Shown here: positions 37,402 to 45,242 of the stretch, one piece after another
How positions within the stretch are numbered: position 1 is the first letter of the stretch
Layout of the letters: each line of letters begins with the position of its first letter
Source of the DNA: Flavobacteriia bacterium
Lineage (GTDB): Bacteria; Bacteroidota; Bacteroidia; Flavobacteriales_D; Crocinitomicaceae
Direction of reading: 5' to 3'
NCBI GenBank assembly: GCA_016178305.1
Contig: JACOTM010000111.1
Span: 1 to 55,395, forward strand
Length of the DNA: 55,395 nt
Made by a program: the position numbers and the translations under genes
The notes under the pieces: generated by a model
Told to the model about the DNA's origin: nothing
Database searches by the model: none
What the model saw: only the letters and a program-made list of their open reading frames with translations

Positions 37402-38354
37402 TAAAAATTGTATTTAGCAGTATTTTGTTCGCTTAGTGCGTATTTGTATTCAGCTATTATTTCTTCAATTATTTCAGATGCAGGTTGGATTTTGGATACT
37501 AAGCTAGAAACTTGACCAATTTCTAATTCACCTTCTATTAAATCACCTTCAAACATTCCTTTTTTAGCTCTACCACGTCCTAAAATTACTTCAATTTCAT
37601 CTTTAGAAGCGCCGTTTTCGTGCGCAATTTCAATTTTTTCAAAAAAAGCATTTTTAACTAAGCGAACAGGTGTTAATTCTTTTAATGTCAATAATGTATC
37701 GCCTTCATTTGCATCTACAACCACTTTTTTGAAATTTTCGTGAGCACTGGATTCTAATGAAGCAATAAAACGCGTGCCAATTTGAACACCGTCAGCACCT
37801 AGATTTAGAACAGCAAGCATTGCTCTACCAGTTCCAATTCCGCCAGCAGCAATTAATGGAATTTTAATTTCTTGAGCTACTTTAGGTATTAAACACAGTG
37901 TTGTTGTTTCGTCTCTTCCGTTGTGTCCTCCAGCTTCAAAACCCTCTGCAACAACAGCATCTACACCAGCTTCTTCGGCTTTTTTAGCAAATTTTACACT
38001 TGAAACAACATGTACCACAATAATTCCATGTTCTTTTAGTTTTGAAGTCCAAGTTTTAGGATTTCCTGCGGATGTAAAAACGACAGGTACGTGATGTTTA
38101 ATAATTGTTTCAATGTGTTTATCAATATCAGGATAAAGCATTGGTAAATTAACGCCAAAAGGTTTATTTGTCGCAGCTTTACATTTTAAAATATGTTCTT
38201 CCAAAACATGGGGATACATTGATCCTGAGCCAATAATTCCTAATCCACCAGCATTTGAAACAGCAGCAGCTAATTCCCAACCAGAACACCAAATCATACC
38301 AGCTTGAATGATTGGATATTTTATATTAAAAAGTGTTGTTATTCTATTTGACAT
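37401..38354 (-). CDS. Nitronate monooxygenase / FMN-dependent 2-nitropropane dioxygenase family
   Basis: A 317-residue TIM-barrel flavoenzyme. It has the family marks KYPIIQAGMIWCSGWELAAAVSNAGGLGIIGSG, FGVNLPMLYPD, VVAEGFEAGGHNGRDETTT (FMN phosphate and substrate region) and PLIAAGGIGTGRAMLAVLNLGADGVQIGTRF. Such enzymes oxidise alkyl nitronates; some relatives are enoyl-ACP reductases (FabK), and the text here lacks decisive markers between them. It is the first gene of an operon with the two M16 peptidase genes. Confidence 0.9.
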   Translation of the reverse strand: MSNRITTLFNIKYPIIQAGMIWCSGWELAAAVSNAGGLGIIGSGSMYPHVLEEHILKCKAATNKPFGVNLPMLYPDIDKHIETIIKHHVPVVFTSAGNPKTWTSKLKEHGIIVVHVVSSVKFAKKAEEAGVDAVVAEGFEAGGHNGRDETTTLCLIPKVAQEIKIPLIAAGGIGTGRAMLAVLNLGADGVQIGTRFIASLESSAHENFKKVVVDANEGDTLLTLKELTPVRLVKNAFFEKIEIAHENGASKDEIEVILGRGRAKKGMFEGDLIEGELEIGQVSSLVSKIQPASEIIEEIIAEYKYALSEQNTAKYNF

Positions 38355-38693
38355 TTTCGAAAAATTGAGATGTACGAAAATAACATTTATTCTTTAGATA
38401 AAAGTTAAAAAGGAGGTTGCTAGGCTTAGAAATTGTTTAAATTTATTATGACTTCCATCTTTTAAGTCTTTTCCGCTCAAAATCCTTTAAGTTTTGCCTA
38501 ATAGAAGAGCCTCAGAATCATAATTGTCCGTTTGGGCTATGAAAGTGAAAGTTAGTAAATTAATCAAAATGCTCAACTCTATTTAGGGAAGTACAAAAAT
38601 CAAAAATCTAGTCTCCCTAAAAAAGAATTCTATTACAAATAAAGATTGTATATTCGACGACATGAAGAAACTGTTTCTAAAATTCAACGCAAA
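38355..38693. other. Divergent intergenic region before the threonine-aldolase-like gene
   Basis: 339 bp. It contains a possible hairpin, TTTAGGGA at 38582-38589 with its complement TCCCTAAA at 38614-38621 (24-base loop). No clean promoter box is seen on either strand, apart from a TATTTTCG near the nitronate monooxygenase start on the minus strand. Confidence 0.4.
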
Positions 38694-39908
38694 ATGGAAA
38701 AAAATAACAGAAGAAGTTTTATCAAGAAAAGCAGTCTATTATTAACTCCTTTTTTGATACCAATGGCTGGTTTTAGTATGCTCACGGATACAATGGCTAT
38801 AAAAAATAAATCTAAAGAGACAAAAAACAAAACTCTAATTAATTTTATTTTTGATGGACTATTTTTTTCGCCAAAAGAATATATTCAAAAATTACAAGAA
38901 ATAGATACAGAGAAAAGTATTGAAATGGATATGTATGGTCATGGGGGAGCAACAAAATTATTGGAAGAGTCGTTTGCAAAATTGACTGGGAAAGAAAAAG
39001 CGATTTATTTGCCGTCCGGGACAATGGCCAATCAAATAGCCATTAAACTTTTAAGCGGTGATAATACCAAAATTATTGTTCCAGAAAACAGTCATATTTA
39101 TAGAGATGAAGCAGATGCTGCTCAAAGTGTCCATCATAAAAGACTCATTCCTATTGGAAAAGACAAACCCTTTTTTACACGTGAAGATTTGAAAAGAGAG
39201 CTTGCTTATTTAGATAATGAAGAAGTTTTTAAAAGTGGATTGAATACAATAACGATAGAAAATCCAATAAGAAGAACCAATGGAACTTATGTTCCAATTG
39301 AAACAATCCAAGAAATTTCTAAATATTGTAGAGAAAAAGGACTTAAAATGCATCTTGATGGTGCTAGAATTCACATCGCAGCTGCTTTTTCAAATTCAAC
39401 AATCGCTGATTACAGCTCTAATTTTGATACGGTTTATATTTCACTTTATAAATATCTGAATGCTACTGGAGGAGCAATACTTTGTGGAGATGCCAATATT
39501 ATTGATAAAGTTGAGCACCAAATAAAAATACTTGGTGGTAATCAATTTCAATCTTGGAATAATACAGCAATGGCATTACATTATCTGACAGATGTTGAAA
39601 TTCGTTGGAAAGAAATTGCTAGACTCAGTTCTTTATTTGTCACTGAACTGAATAAAATAGAGGGTGTCCAAGTTTCACAAATCAAAAATGGCACGAATGT
39701 GTTAGAATTAAAACTCGATAATACAATCAATCCGTATAAATTGGGGGAATTTTTATATAATGATCACACGATCTGGATTGGAGGAGTTGATGAAAAAGGA
39801 ATTCTGAATTTAACTTTAAATGAGAGTTTAACACACCGAACATTAGATGACATTATTCTAGGTTGGAAAGATTCCATTGCAAAAACAAAAAAGGCAACTC
39901 TGAATTGA
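38694..39908 (+). CDS. Tat-exported PLP enzyme, threonine aldolase/beta-eliminating lyase family
   Basis: A 404-residue PLP enzyme of aspartate-aminotransferase fold related to low-specificity L-threonine aldolase: YGHGGATKLLEESFAKLTGKEKAIYLPSGTMANQ, then LKMHLDGARIHIAAAF (PLP Asp) and YISLYKYLNATGGAIL, in which the Lys of SLYKY is the likely Schiff-base residue. The N-terminus MEKNNRRSFIKKSSLLLTPF carries a twin-arginine signal (RRSFIKK), followed by a hydrophobic stretch, so it is exported folded with its cofactor. That start at 38694 is preferred to an in-frame TTG at 38646, which adds 16 residues ahead of the Tat signal. Substrate outside the cell is unknown. Confidence 0.82.
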   Translation: MEKNNRRSFIKKSSLLLTPFLIPMAGFSMLTDTMAIKNKSKETKNKTLINFIFDGLFFSPKEYIQKLQEIDTEKSIEMDMYGHGGATKLLEESFAKLTGKEKAIYLPSGTMANQIAIKLLSGDNTKIIVPENSHIYRDEADAAQSVHHKRLIPIGKDKPFFTREDLKRELAYLDNEEVFKSGLNTITIENPIRRTNGTYVPIETIQEISKYCREKGLKMHLDGARIHIAAAFSNSTIADYSSNFDTVYISLYKYLNATGGAILCGDANIIDKVEHQIKILGGNQFQSWNNTAMALHYLTDVEIRWKEIARLSSLFVTELNKIEGVQVSQIKNGTNVLELKLDNTINPYKLGEFLYNDHTIWIGGVDEKGILNLTLNESLTHRTLDDIILGWKDSIAKTKKATLN

Positions 39909-39921
39909 ATTGCCTTTTTTT
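39887..39921. terminator. Bidirectional terminator between threonine-aldolase-like gene and trmB
   Basis: AAAAAAGGCAA (39887-39897) pairs with TTGCCTTTTTT (39910-39920); both strands end in a T-run. The upstream arm overlaps the end of the coding region. Confidence 0.8.
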
Positions 39922-39991
39922 AAATGATTTTACGCTTTAGAGAATTGTTTTTTATTTGGTTATTAAGGGTTTAACATCTAGATTCTAATGT

Positions 39992-40657
39992 CTATCCAAT
40001 TCTAAACTTACAATACTTAATCACACTTCCTCTGGATGTAAATAATTGTTCATAATGCGTTTTGATATGAAAAATTTCTCGCGTTAATGGATCTAAATCC
40101 GCTGTAATGTCGCCATACAAATCCCAAGTCGATTCGATAAGTTCATATTTTTCCTTAATTTCTTCTTCGGTATATTCGAAAAGTAAATTACTATCGGTTT
40201 TCATGTGGACGATTCCTTCTTTTTTAAGGATTTGTTTGTAACGATCTATAAATAAGGGAGAACTCAATCTCTTTCTAGGTTTTTTTGGTTGAGGATCGGA
40301 AAATGTTAACCAAATTTCATCGATTTCTCCTTCTGAAAAATAATCTGTGATATAATCGATTCTCGTTCTAAGAAAAGCAACATTCGTCATTCCTTGTTCT
40401 AAGGAATCTTTTGCACCAATGTAAATGCGATTTCCTTTAATGTCGCAGCCAATGAAATTTTTATTCGGAAAATGTTTCGCTAAACCTACAGAATATTCCC
40501 CTTTGCCGCAACCTAATTCTAAAACAATTGGATGCTCGTTTTTAAAGAAATCTTTTCTCCAATTTCCTTTTAATGCTAAAGTTATTTCTTCATTGTGCTC
40601 GAATACATGAGGATATTCTTTTATTGCTGCAAATTTGCTTAGTTTGTCTTTTCCCAT
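39992..40657 (-). CDS. trmB: tRNA (guanine-N7-)-methyltransferase
   Basis: A 221-residue SAM-dependent methyltransferase that makes m7G46 in tRNA. It starts MGKDKLSKFAAIKEYPHVFE, as Bacteroidetes TrmB does. The SAM motif is VLELGCGKGEYSVGLAKHFP (about 44-63), followed by FIGCDIKGNRIYIGAKDS, DEIWLTFSDPQPKKPRKRLSSP (the TrmB catalytic and tRNA-binding signature) and KTDSNLLFEYTEEEI. A TACCTTTG box ends only 4 bases before the ATG, so the transcript may be nearly leaderless. Confidence 0.97.
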   Translation of the reverse strand: MGKDKLSKFAAIKEYPHVFEHNEEITLALKGNWRKDFFKNEHPIVLELGCGKGEYSVGLAKHFPNKNFIGCDIKGNRIYIGAKDSLEQGMTNVAFLRTRIDYITDYFSEGEIDEIWLTFSDPQPKKPRKRLSSPLFIDRYKQILKKEGIVHMKTDSNLLFEYTEEEIKEKYELIESTWDLYGDITADLDPLTREIFHIKTHYEQLFTSRGSVIKYCKFRIG

Positions 40658-40661
40658 GATG

Positions 40662-40669
40662 CAAAGGTA
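40662..40669 (-). promoter_or_regulatory. trmB -7 box, nearly leaderless
   Basis: Minus-strand TACCTTTG, followed directly by CATC and the ATG. Bacteroidetes transcripts start about 4-7 bases after this box, so the leader would be close to zero. No clear -33 is seen. Confidence 0.5.
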
Positions 40670-40862
40670 GAAAAAAGTTGAGATTTATTTTTAAAGCCAA
40701 TAGCTGATAGTCAATACAAATAGATCTCTATTTATTTTGCTATACCAATTATCACTACTTCAATCGTTTTGATGTTAGGTATCACGAGCTAGCAGGCACA
40801 GTACTTTTCGTGAGTGTAAAATATTAATCGAACTCCTATGGTTGTCATGATTAGTTTGTCTT

Positions 40863-41477
40863 TCAAAATCTATTTAAAAAAGAAATTCCAAATGTTTTTT
40901 TTCTTTTATTTTGAATTTTAATTTCAAACAATTCTGGGTAATGATATTTATTGATAAATCTACCATATTCTTTTTGTCCTTCAACTGTAACATATTTGTC
41001 AATATCAATTAATTCAAATTCCTTCTCAATTTTTTTAGCAGTTTCTATTTGCTGGTCATTAATAAAATACCATTTGTCTTGATTTTTATTAGTTATTGAA
41101 ATTGTAAAATATTTTTCTGAAACGAAAATTATTACATCATGTCCAAAAATTATTTGTTTTCCAGGTTCTGCAATGTCTGGAAATAATTTTATAGGTGTTG
41201 GATAGTTTAAATTATCTGGATATGATTTTCCAATCGAAATTTCATCATTTGGGTGTATTCGATTTACTTTTACTCCTAATAATTCCATCTTCAAAATTAA
41301 ATCCTCTTTGTTCAGAAAACTAATATGAGTAATAATTTCGTCTCCATCTGTAACATATGAATTTAATCGACCTCTTAATAAACAAAAGTATTTGAGTTTT
41401 TTTAATTTTGGTAGAAGATCATTTTTGTCGTAAGAGTCAAAAATTGTTTCAATATCTAATTTAGGAAATTTCAACAT
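40863..41477 (-). CDS. Hypothetical protein
   Basis: 204 residues, no signal peptide or membrane helix, lysine- and isoleucine-rich, no family recognised. It has strand-like segments (KYFCLLRGRLNSYVTDGDEIITHISF, IIFGHDVIIFVSEKYFTISITN) and a basic C-terminus (IQNKRKKTFGISFLNRF). It is separated from the downstream small lipoprotein gene by 166 bp and could be lineage-specific. Confidence 0.5.
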   Translation of the reverse strand: MLKFPKLDIETIFDSYDKNDLLPKLKKLKYFCLLRGRLNSYVTDGDEIITHISFLNKEDLILKMELLGVKVNRIHPNDEISIGKSYPDNLNYPTPIKLFPDIAEPGKQIIFGHDVIIFVSEKYFTISITNKNQDKWYFINDQQIETAKKIEKEFELIDIDKYVTVEGQKEYGRFINKYHYPELFEIKIQNKRKKTFGISFLNRF

Positions 41478-41643
41478 GTTTTTTGTTCGTAAATTATTAA
41501 TTAAACTAAAATTTCAAATCTTTTCGTAGTCTCCCAAGCCCGAAGTGAGATTTTTTTCGAGCAGTGTATAACAGTTGTACAACCGAATAATTTAGATAAA
41601 AATGTTATCATAATAAATAGTTTGATTGCGTGTTTCATTTTTT

Positions 41644-42051
41644 TTAATTCAAGATAAAATTTTTATAATCATAAATATATTCAATTTGATTTTGAGTGTC
41701 CGAATCAAAACCAACAACAATTTCATTGTAGGCATATTCATGATTATTCTTTAAAATTTCTTTATGTAAATGTTCTGCAATCTCTTTTCCGATTTCAAAT
41801 ATTTTCTCTTCCTTAAATTCTGAGTTATGATTCATTCTTAGCACAACACTATAATAACTACATTTTCTGTCTACATCATTTATTAAAATATTGTCATTTA
41901 TTGTTCTGTCAACTATGCAATTATATTTTTTGTTTAAAAAATAGAAATATTCTTTTTCTATTTTTGAGGGTTCAGGTTTTGATAGATTGCATCTGTCTCC
42001 ACAACTACCTAAAGTTAAAATTAGATATAAGAATAATATTGTTTTTTTCAT
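41644..42051 (-). CDS. Small hypothetical lipoprotein
   Basis: A 135-residue lipoprotein with the lipobox LGSC at Cys17 (MKKTILFLYLILTLGSCGD). No known domain. A second cysteine in CGDRCNL and two in NCIV and KCSY may form disulfides. It lies 31 bp after the DUF2797 stop, same strand, and may be cotranscribed with it. Low codon-usage contrast with neighbours; role unknown. Confidence 0.5.
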   Translation of the reverse strand: MKKTILFLYLILTLGSCGDRCNLSKPEPSKIEKEYFYFLNKKYNCIVDRTINDNILINDVDRKCSYYSVVLRMNHNSEFKEEKIFEIGKEIAEHLHKEILKNNHEYAYNEIVVGFDSDTQNQIEYIYDYKNFILN

Positions 42052-42082
42052 TTTATGGTGATTTAGTTTTAATTTCTGCTAA

Positions 42083-42874
42083 CTAATAAAACACCTCCAC
42101 AAAATAAGAAGTATACTTTCGAATGTTCAAAACACTTCCATCTTCAAAAATTAGATATTGACCTTTTATACCAACCAGTTTTCCTTCAATAGTTGGTGTT
42201 TTGTCAAAACTTAAGCTTTTCACTTTTGTAGGATAAGCAATTACGGGATAATTAATGTTAATTACGTTGTCATTTTCTGAGAAAAACTGAATTAAATCTT
42301 CAGGAAGTTGATCGTGTAGATTCCATTTTTCTTCCACAAGGTCAATTGAATCATCGACTTCATTTTTCAACATACGTTGCCAATTGGTTTTATCTGCAAA
42401 AAAAGATTTTAAAGCAACTTCTAAAATTCCTGCTTCGTAACGATTTGGGGTTTCAGCTAAGCGAATAGCCGAACTTGCTCCTTGGTCAATCCAGCGCGTA
42501 GGAACTTGCGTAATTCTCGTTACGCCAACTTTAACAATATCAGAAGCGGCTAAATAGACGATATGGGGAGTGTTGTGATTTCTTTCTTCCCATGCCGGAT
42601 CTCTTCCTTCACCTAAATGTGCACGACAAAGTTCTGGTCGAATGGTACATTCTGTTGCTTCAGGGGCAGATTGAAAACAAGGGTAACAAAAACCTTCGCC
42701 AAAAGAATTTTTTGTTTTTTTACCACAAACGCTACAAAAGATATCCCCATTCCAAAATAAGCGAATTTCTTTATTCATTAAAGAATTCATGTCGATAACA
42801 TCATCTCCCAAGACAAGCGAATATTTTACGTCATCTTGCAAATCGACTTTCATTTTAGAAATTGTACCAGCCAT
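42083..42874 (-). CDS. DUF2797 family protein
   Basis: A 263-residue cytoplasmic protein of family DUF2797. The N-terminal part has a zinc-like CxxC pair (FCSVCGKKT ... FCYPCFQSAPEATECTI, then CRAHLGEGRDPAWEERNHNTPHIVYLA). The next stretch, HIVYLAASDIVKVGVTRITQVPTRWIDQGA, resembles the GIY-YIG nuclease core (VYL..S..VKVG.T...R). Whether it is a nuclease is not known. It follows gldC by 78 bp on the same strand. Confidence 0.75.
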   Translation of the reverse strand: MAGTISKMKVDLQDDVKYSLVLGDDVIDMNSLMNKEIRLFWNGDIFCSVCGKKTKNSFGEGFCYPCFQSAPEATECTIRPELCRAHLGEGRDPAWEERNHNTPHIVYLAASDIVKVGVTRITQVPTRWIDQGASSAIRLAETPNRYEAGILEVALKSFFADKTNWQRMLKNEVDDSIDLVEEKWNLHDQLPEDLIQFFSENDNVININYPVIAYPTKVKSLSFDKTPTIEGKLVGIKGQYLIFEDGSVLNIRKYTSYFVEVFY

Positions 42875-42917
42875 TGGGATTTTAAATTTTGGATTGTGTT
42901 CTCAATACAATAATAAT

Positions 42918-42950
42918 TGAGCGAAGTATAGTAAACTGAGCGAAGTCGAA
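42918..42950. repeat. TGAGCGAAGT direct repeat
   Basis: Two exact copies of TGAGCGAAGT at 42918-42927 and 42937-42946, the second extended by CGAAG. This is a dispersed motif type seen in flavobacterial intergenic DNA, and a related CGAAGT run is at 22908. Confidence 0.5.
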
Positions 42951-42952
42951 GT

Positions 42953-43297
42953 TTATTCTGGTAAGATCTCCATTTTTTCAGCAAAGTGATAGCAATAATC
43001 ACGTAAATCTTCGCAAATATTTGTTTCACCAGTTGCTTTCTCAAAAGTATCAGCCAGTGTAACTAAAGTTTGATGAAAGAATTGTTTCATTTCTTCAACA
43101 GACATATCTTTAGTCCACAAGTCGATTTTCATTGTGTTTTTTTCATTTGGATCCCAAATCGAAAGTAAAAAAGCTGAAGCGGGAGACTTTTCAATTCCGC
43201 CATCAGAAGCGTTCCATTGCATTTGAATTGGTAAGTTGTTTTCATTTAATCCGACTTTGATTGAGATTTCGGATGTTTTTGTGATTTTATCTTCCAT
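42953..43297 (-). CDS. gldC: Gliding motility protein GldC
   Basis: A 114-residue GldC: KTSEISIKVGLNENNLPIQMQWNASDGGIEKSPASAFLLSIWD and the conserved tail with WTKDMSVEEMKQFFHQTLVTLADTFEKAT. GldC is a small soluble protein needed for efficient gliding in Flavobacterium. It lies 6 bp after gldB, as in most gliding bacteroidetes, so the two are cotranscribed. It is followed by an intergenic repeat and DUF2797. Confidence 0.95.
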   Translation of the reverse strand: MEDKITKTSEISIKVGLNENNLPIQMQWNASDGGIEKSPASAFLLSIWDPNEKNTMKIDLWTKDMSVEEMKQFFHQTLVTLADTFEKATGETNICEDLRDYCYHFAEKMEILPE

Positions 43298-43303
43298 AAT
43301 ATA

Positions 43304-44314
43304 TTAGTCTTCAATTTCGTATTCTTGTAAAATTTCGTTGTAAGGAATTTTCATTAATTGAGTCAATGTAATTTCTTTCTTTTCCATGTATTTTTGGATC
43401 ATTCTCCAACCTATAAATTGCCCCAATCTATCTGGACCTTTTTCAGGTAAACCTATAGTGAAAGGACCGTCATTAAGAAAATTTGCCATTTCACGTTCAT
43501 CATTTTTAAATATTTTTTTTTCGTCCACAAGGAATTTCCAAAGTGAATATTCGTTTTCCAAAGCCCATTGATAATCTTTTGCTGCGTAGCGAATGATTTG
43601 GTGTTTTTCTTTGTCTGGAAATGCGGCTTCTGTCAAATAAATGATTTTCCCCCATGTGATGATGCTTTCAGCTAAGTTTGATTTTTTTTCGGGGACATAA
43701 TGTGTCATAATCCAAGAACAAAGGGCATCTCTTTCCAAAAATTGAATATCCATACCTTCTTTGATCCAATCATAAAAAGGCTCGTTCGGTAACTCTTGAA
43801 TAACGTCTGTTTTATTTCCTAGATAACGTTCAATTCCAATTCCAATTTCATGATTTGTACTCCATGCATTTGCTCTAAAGAGAGAATTCATAAAGACAAT
43901 TTTTGTTGGAATTTTTCCTTTTGGAAAATGAACTTTTAAATGTTTGAGCCCATTATTTATACTTTCTTCGTGTTTTTTGAAGCTTTTAAATTTTTCTCGA
44001 ATACGCTTTTCTAAGCGTTGAATAAAAGGATCGGCTCTGAATTTTACTATGCTATTTACAAAAGCAGTATCTACCACGCGACCTATTTGTAAACAATAGC
44101 CAATTTGATAATCGTAAATATCAGGTATCCTCTTTTTGTAAATTTGATGGTTTTTAAGTATTTTTTCATTCTTGCAGTAGAAAATAATAGAGTCTAAATC
44201 AATGTATTGCGTATTAATTTGAACATTTGAAATGCTTACATCTAATTTATTTTCTTTACAGGAAAAAAGTAGAATTAACGAAATCGTAAAAGGTAAAATC
44301 TTTTTTATAGTCAT
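43304..44314 (-). CDS. gldB: Gliding motility lipoprotein GldB
   Basis: A 336-residue lipoprotein. The start at 44314 gives MTIKKILPFTISLILLFSC, with Cys19 as lipidation site; an in-frame TTG start at 44338 is inside a -7 promoter box and is rejected. Conserved GldB segments are MNSLFRANAWSTNHEIGIGIERYLG (zinc-peptidase-like core region without HExxH), WIKEGMDIQFLERDALCSWIMTHYVPEKK and EKGPDRLGQFIGWRMIQKYME. GldB is required for gliding motility and linked to type IX secretion. It is followed by gldC 6 bp downstream. Confidence 0.94.
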   Translation of the reverse strand: MTIKKILPFTISLILLFSCKENKLDVSISNVQINTQYIDLDSIIFYCKNEKILKNHQIYKKRIPDIYDYQIGYCLQIGRVVDTAFVNSIVKFRADPFIQRLEKRIREKFKSFKKHEESINNGLKHLKVHFPKGKIPTKIVFMNSLFRANAWSTNHEIGIGIERYLGNKTDVIQELPNEPFYDWIKEGMDIQFLERDALCSWIMTHYVPEKKSNLAESIITWGKIIYLTEAAFPDKEKHQIIRYAAKDYQWALENEYSLWKFLVDEKKIFKNDEREMANFLNDGPFTIGLPEKGPDRLGQFIGWRMIQKYMEKKEITLTQLMKIPYNEILQEYEIED

Positions 44315-44335
44315 TATTATTCTTAATATTGCATT

Positions 44336-44343
44336 CAAAATTA
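44336..44343 (-). promoter_or_regulatory. -7 box of gldB-gldC
   Basis: Minus-strand TAATTTTG, 21 bases before the gldB ATG. The TTG of the box is in frame with gldB and would mislead a start call. Confidence 0.5.
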
Positions 44344-44381
44344 ATCAATCGAATGGAATTTGATTATTACTATTAAAAAAT

Positions 44382-44387
44382 AAGGAG
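44382..44387 (+). promoter_or_regulatory. Strong Shine-Dalgarno site of the OMP gene
   Basis: AAGGAG ends 6 bases before the ATG at 44394. Few genes in the window have such a site, as expected for Bacteroidetes. Confidence 0.6.
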
Positions 44388-44393
44388 ATAAAA

Positions 44394-45227
44394 ATGAAAA
44401 ACATTGTATTAGGATTATTTACTATTGGCTTATTATCAAATGTTTCAGCGCAAGAAGCAGCAGATAAAAAAATACAAGCAGGATTGGTTTTTGGAGCAGG
44501 GATGAATATGTTGAAACCAGGGACGAAAATGTTTTCTAAAAATGGAGTAGGTAGCGATTTAACCATCGGTATGAATATGAATTACTCTTTTTCTCCTACA
44601 ATTGCTTTAAATACAGGGATAGAGTTTGATTTTGAGTCAATTAAATACAAGTCAAATAGCACTTCATTGAATTATTATTTTAACGATACGGAGATTTTAA
44701 CGAAAGCAAATTATATTAATTCGGATGGCGTTTATACTCCTACAGGAACATATTATCAAATTTCGGAAAGAAAAATGAAACCAATTTATTTAACAATACC
44801 AACGATGTTTGTTTTCAGGACAAAATTTATTGGATATTTCAGATATTTTGGAAAATTTGGTGTTCGCAATAGTTTTTTATTAAGCAATACGATTCAAGAT
44901 CAAGGTTCAATATATGATGGAGTAAACAAAGTGTCTTCTCAAAATAAAGACATGCACTCATCTGCTCGTGATTTATCAATTTACAAAGGAGCGATTGGTG
45001 TTACAGGTGGTGCGGAATGGAATTTTTCAGGGACAACTTGTTTAGTAGCTGAAATTGGTTATTATTATGGTTTTGTTGATGTCAATAGAGGTAAATCTGT
45101 GATCGGTGATGCAGAAAAAAACATGACTACATTTACATCCTATAATACTTCAGCTGTACCATCAGGTTTTACAGCATTACCATTCAAACAAAATCAAATT
45201 TTATTTAAATTATCTATTTTGTTTTAA
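44394..45227 (+). CDS. Outer-membrane beta-barrel protein
   Basis: A 277-residue secreted protein with a signal peptide (MKNIVLGLFTIGLLSNVSAQ) and a short-strand barrel resembling PorT/OMP_b-brl_2 type proteins: VFGAGMNMLKPGT, LTIGMNMNYSFSPTIALNTGIEFDFESIKYKS, FRTKFIGYFRYFGKFGVRNSF and a final KQNQILFKLSILF with terminal Phe, which is a typical barrel end. Role unknown. It is divergent from gldB, and 15 bp upstream of nadE, but the pair need not be related. Confidence 0.75.
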   Translation: MKNIVLGLFTIGLLSNVSAQEAADKKIQAGLVFGAGMNMLKPGTKMFSKNGVGSDLTIGMNMNYSFSPTIALNTGIEFDFESIKYKSNSTSLNYYFNDTEILTKANYINSDGVYTPTGTYYQISERKMKPIYLTIPTMFVFRTKFIGYFRYFGKFGVRNSFLLSNTIQDQGSIYDGVNKVSSQNKDMHSSARDLSIYKGAIGVTGGAEWNFSGTTCLVAEIGYYYGFVDVNRGKSVIGDAEKNMTTFTSYNTSAVPSGFTALPFKQNQILFKLSILF

Positions 45228-45242
45228 AAAATATATTCTATT

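Noticed and set aside
38646-38693. TTG start extending the threonine-aldolase-like gene by 16 residues
   Set aside because: It would put a charged stretch in front of the Tat signal; the ATG at 38694 gives the standard signal layout.
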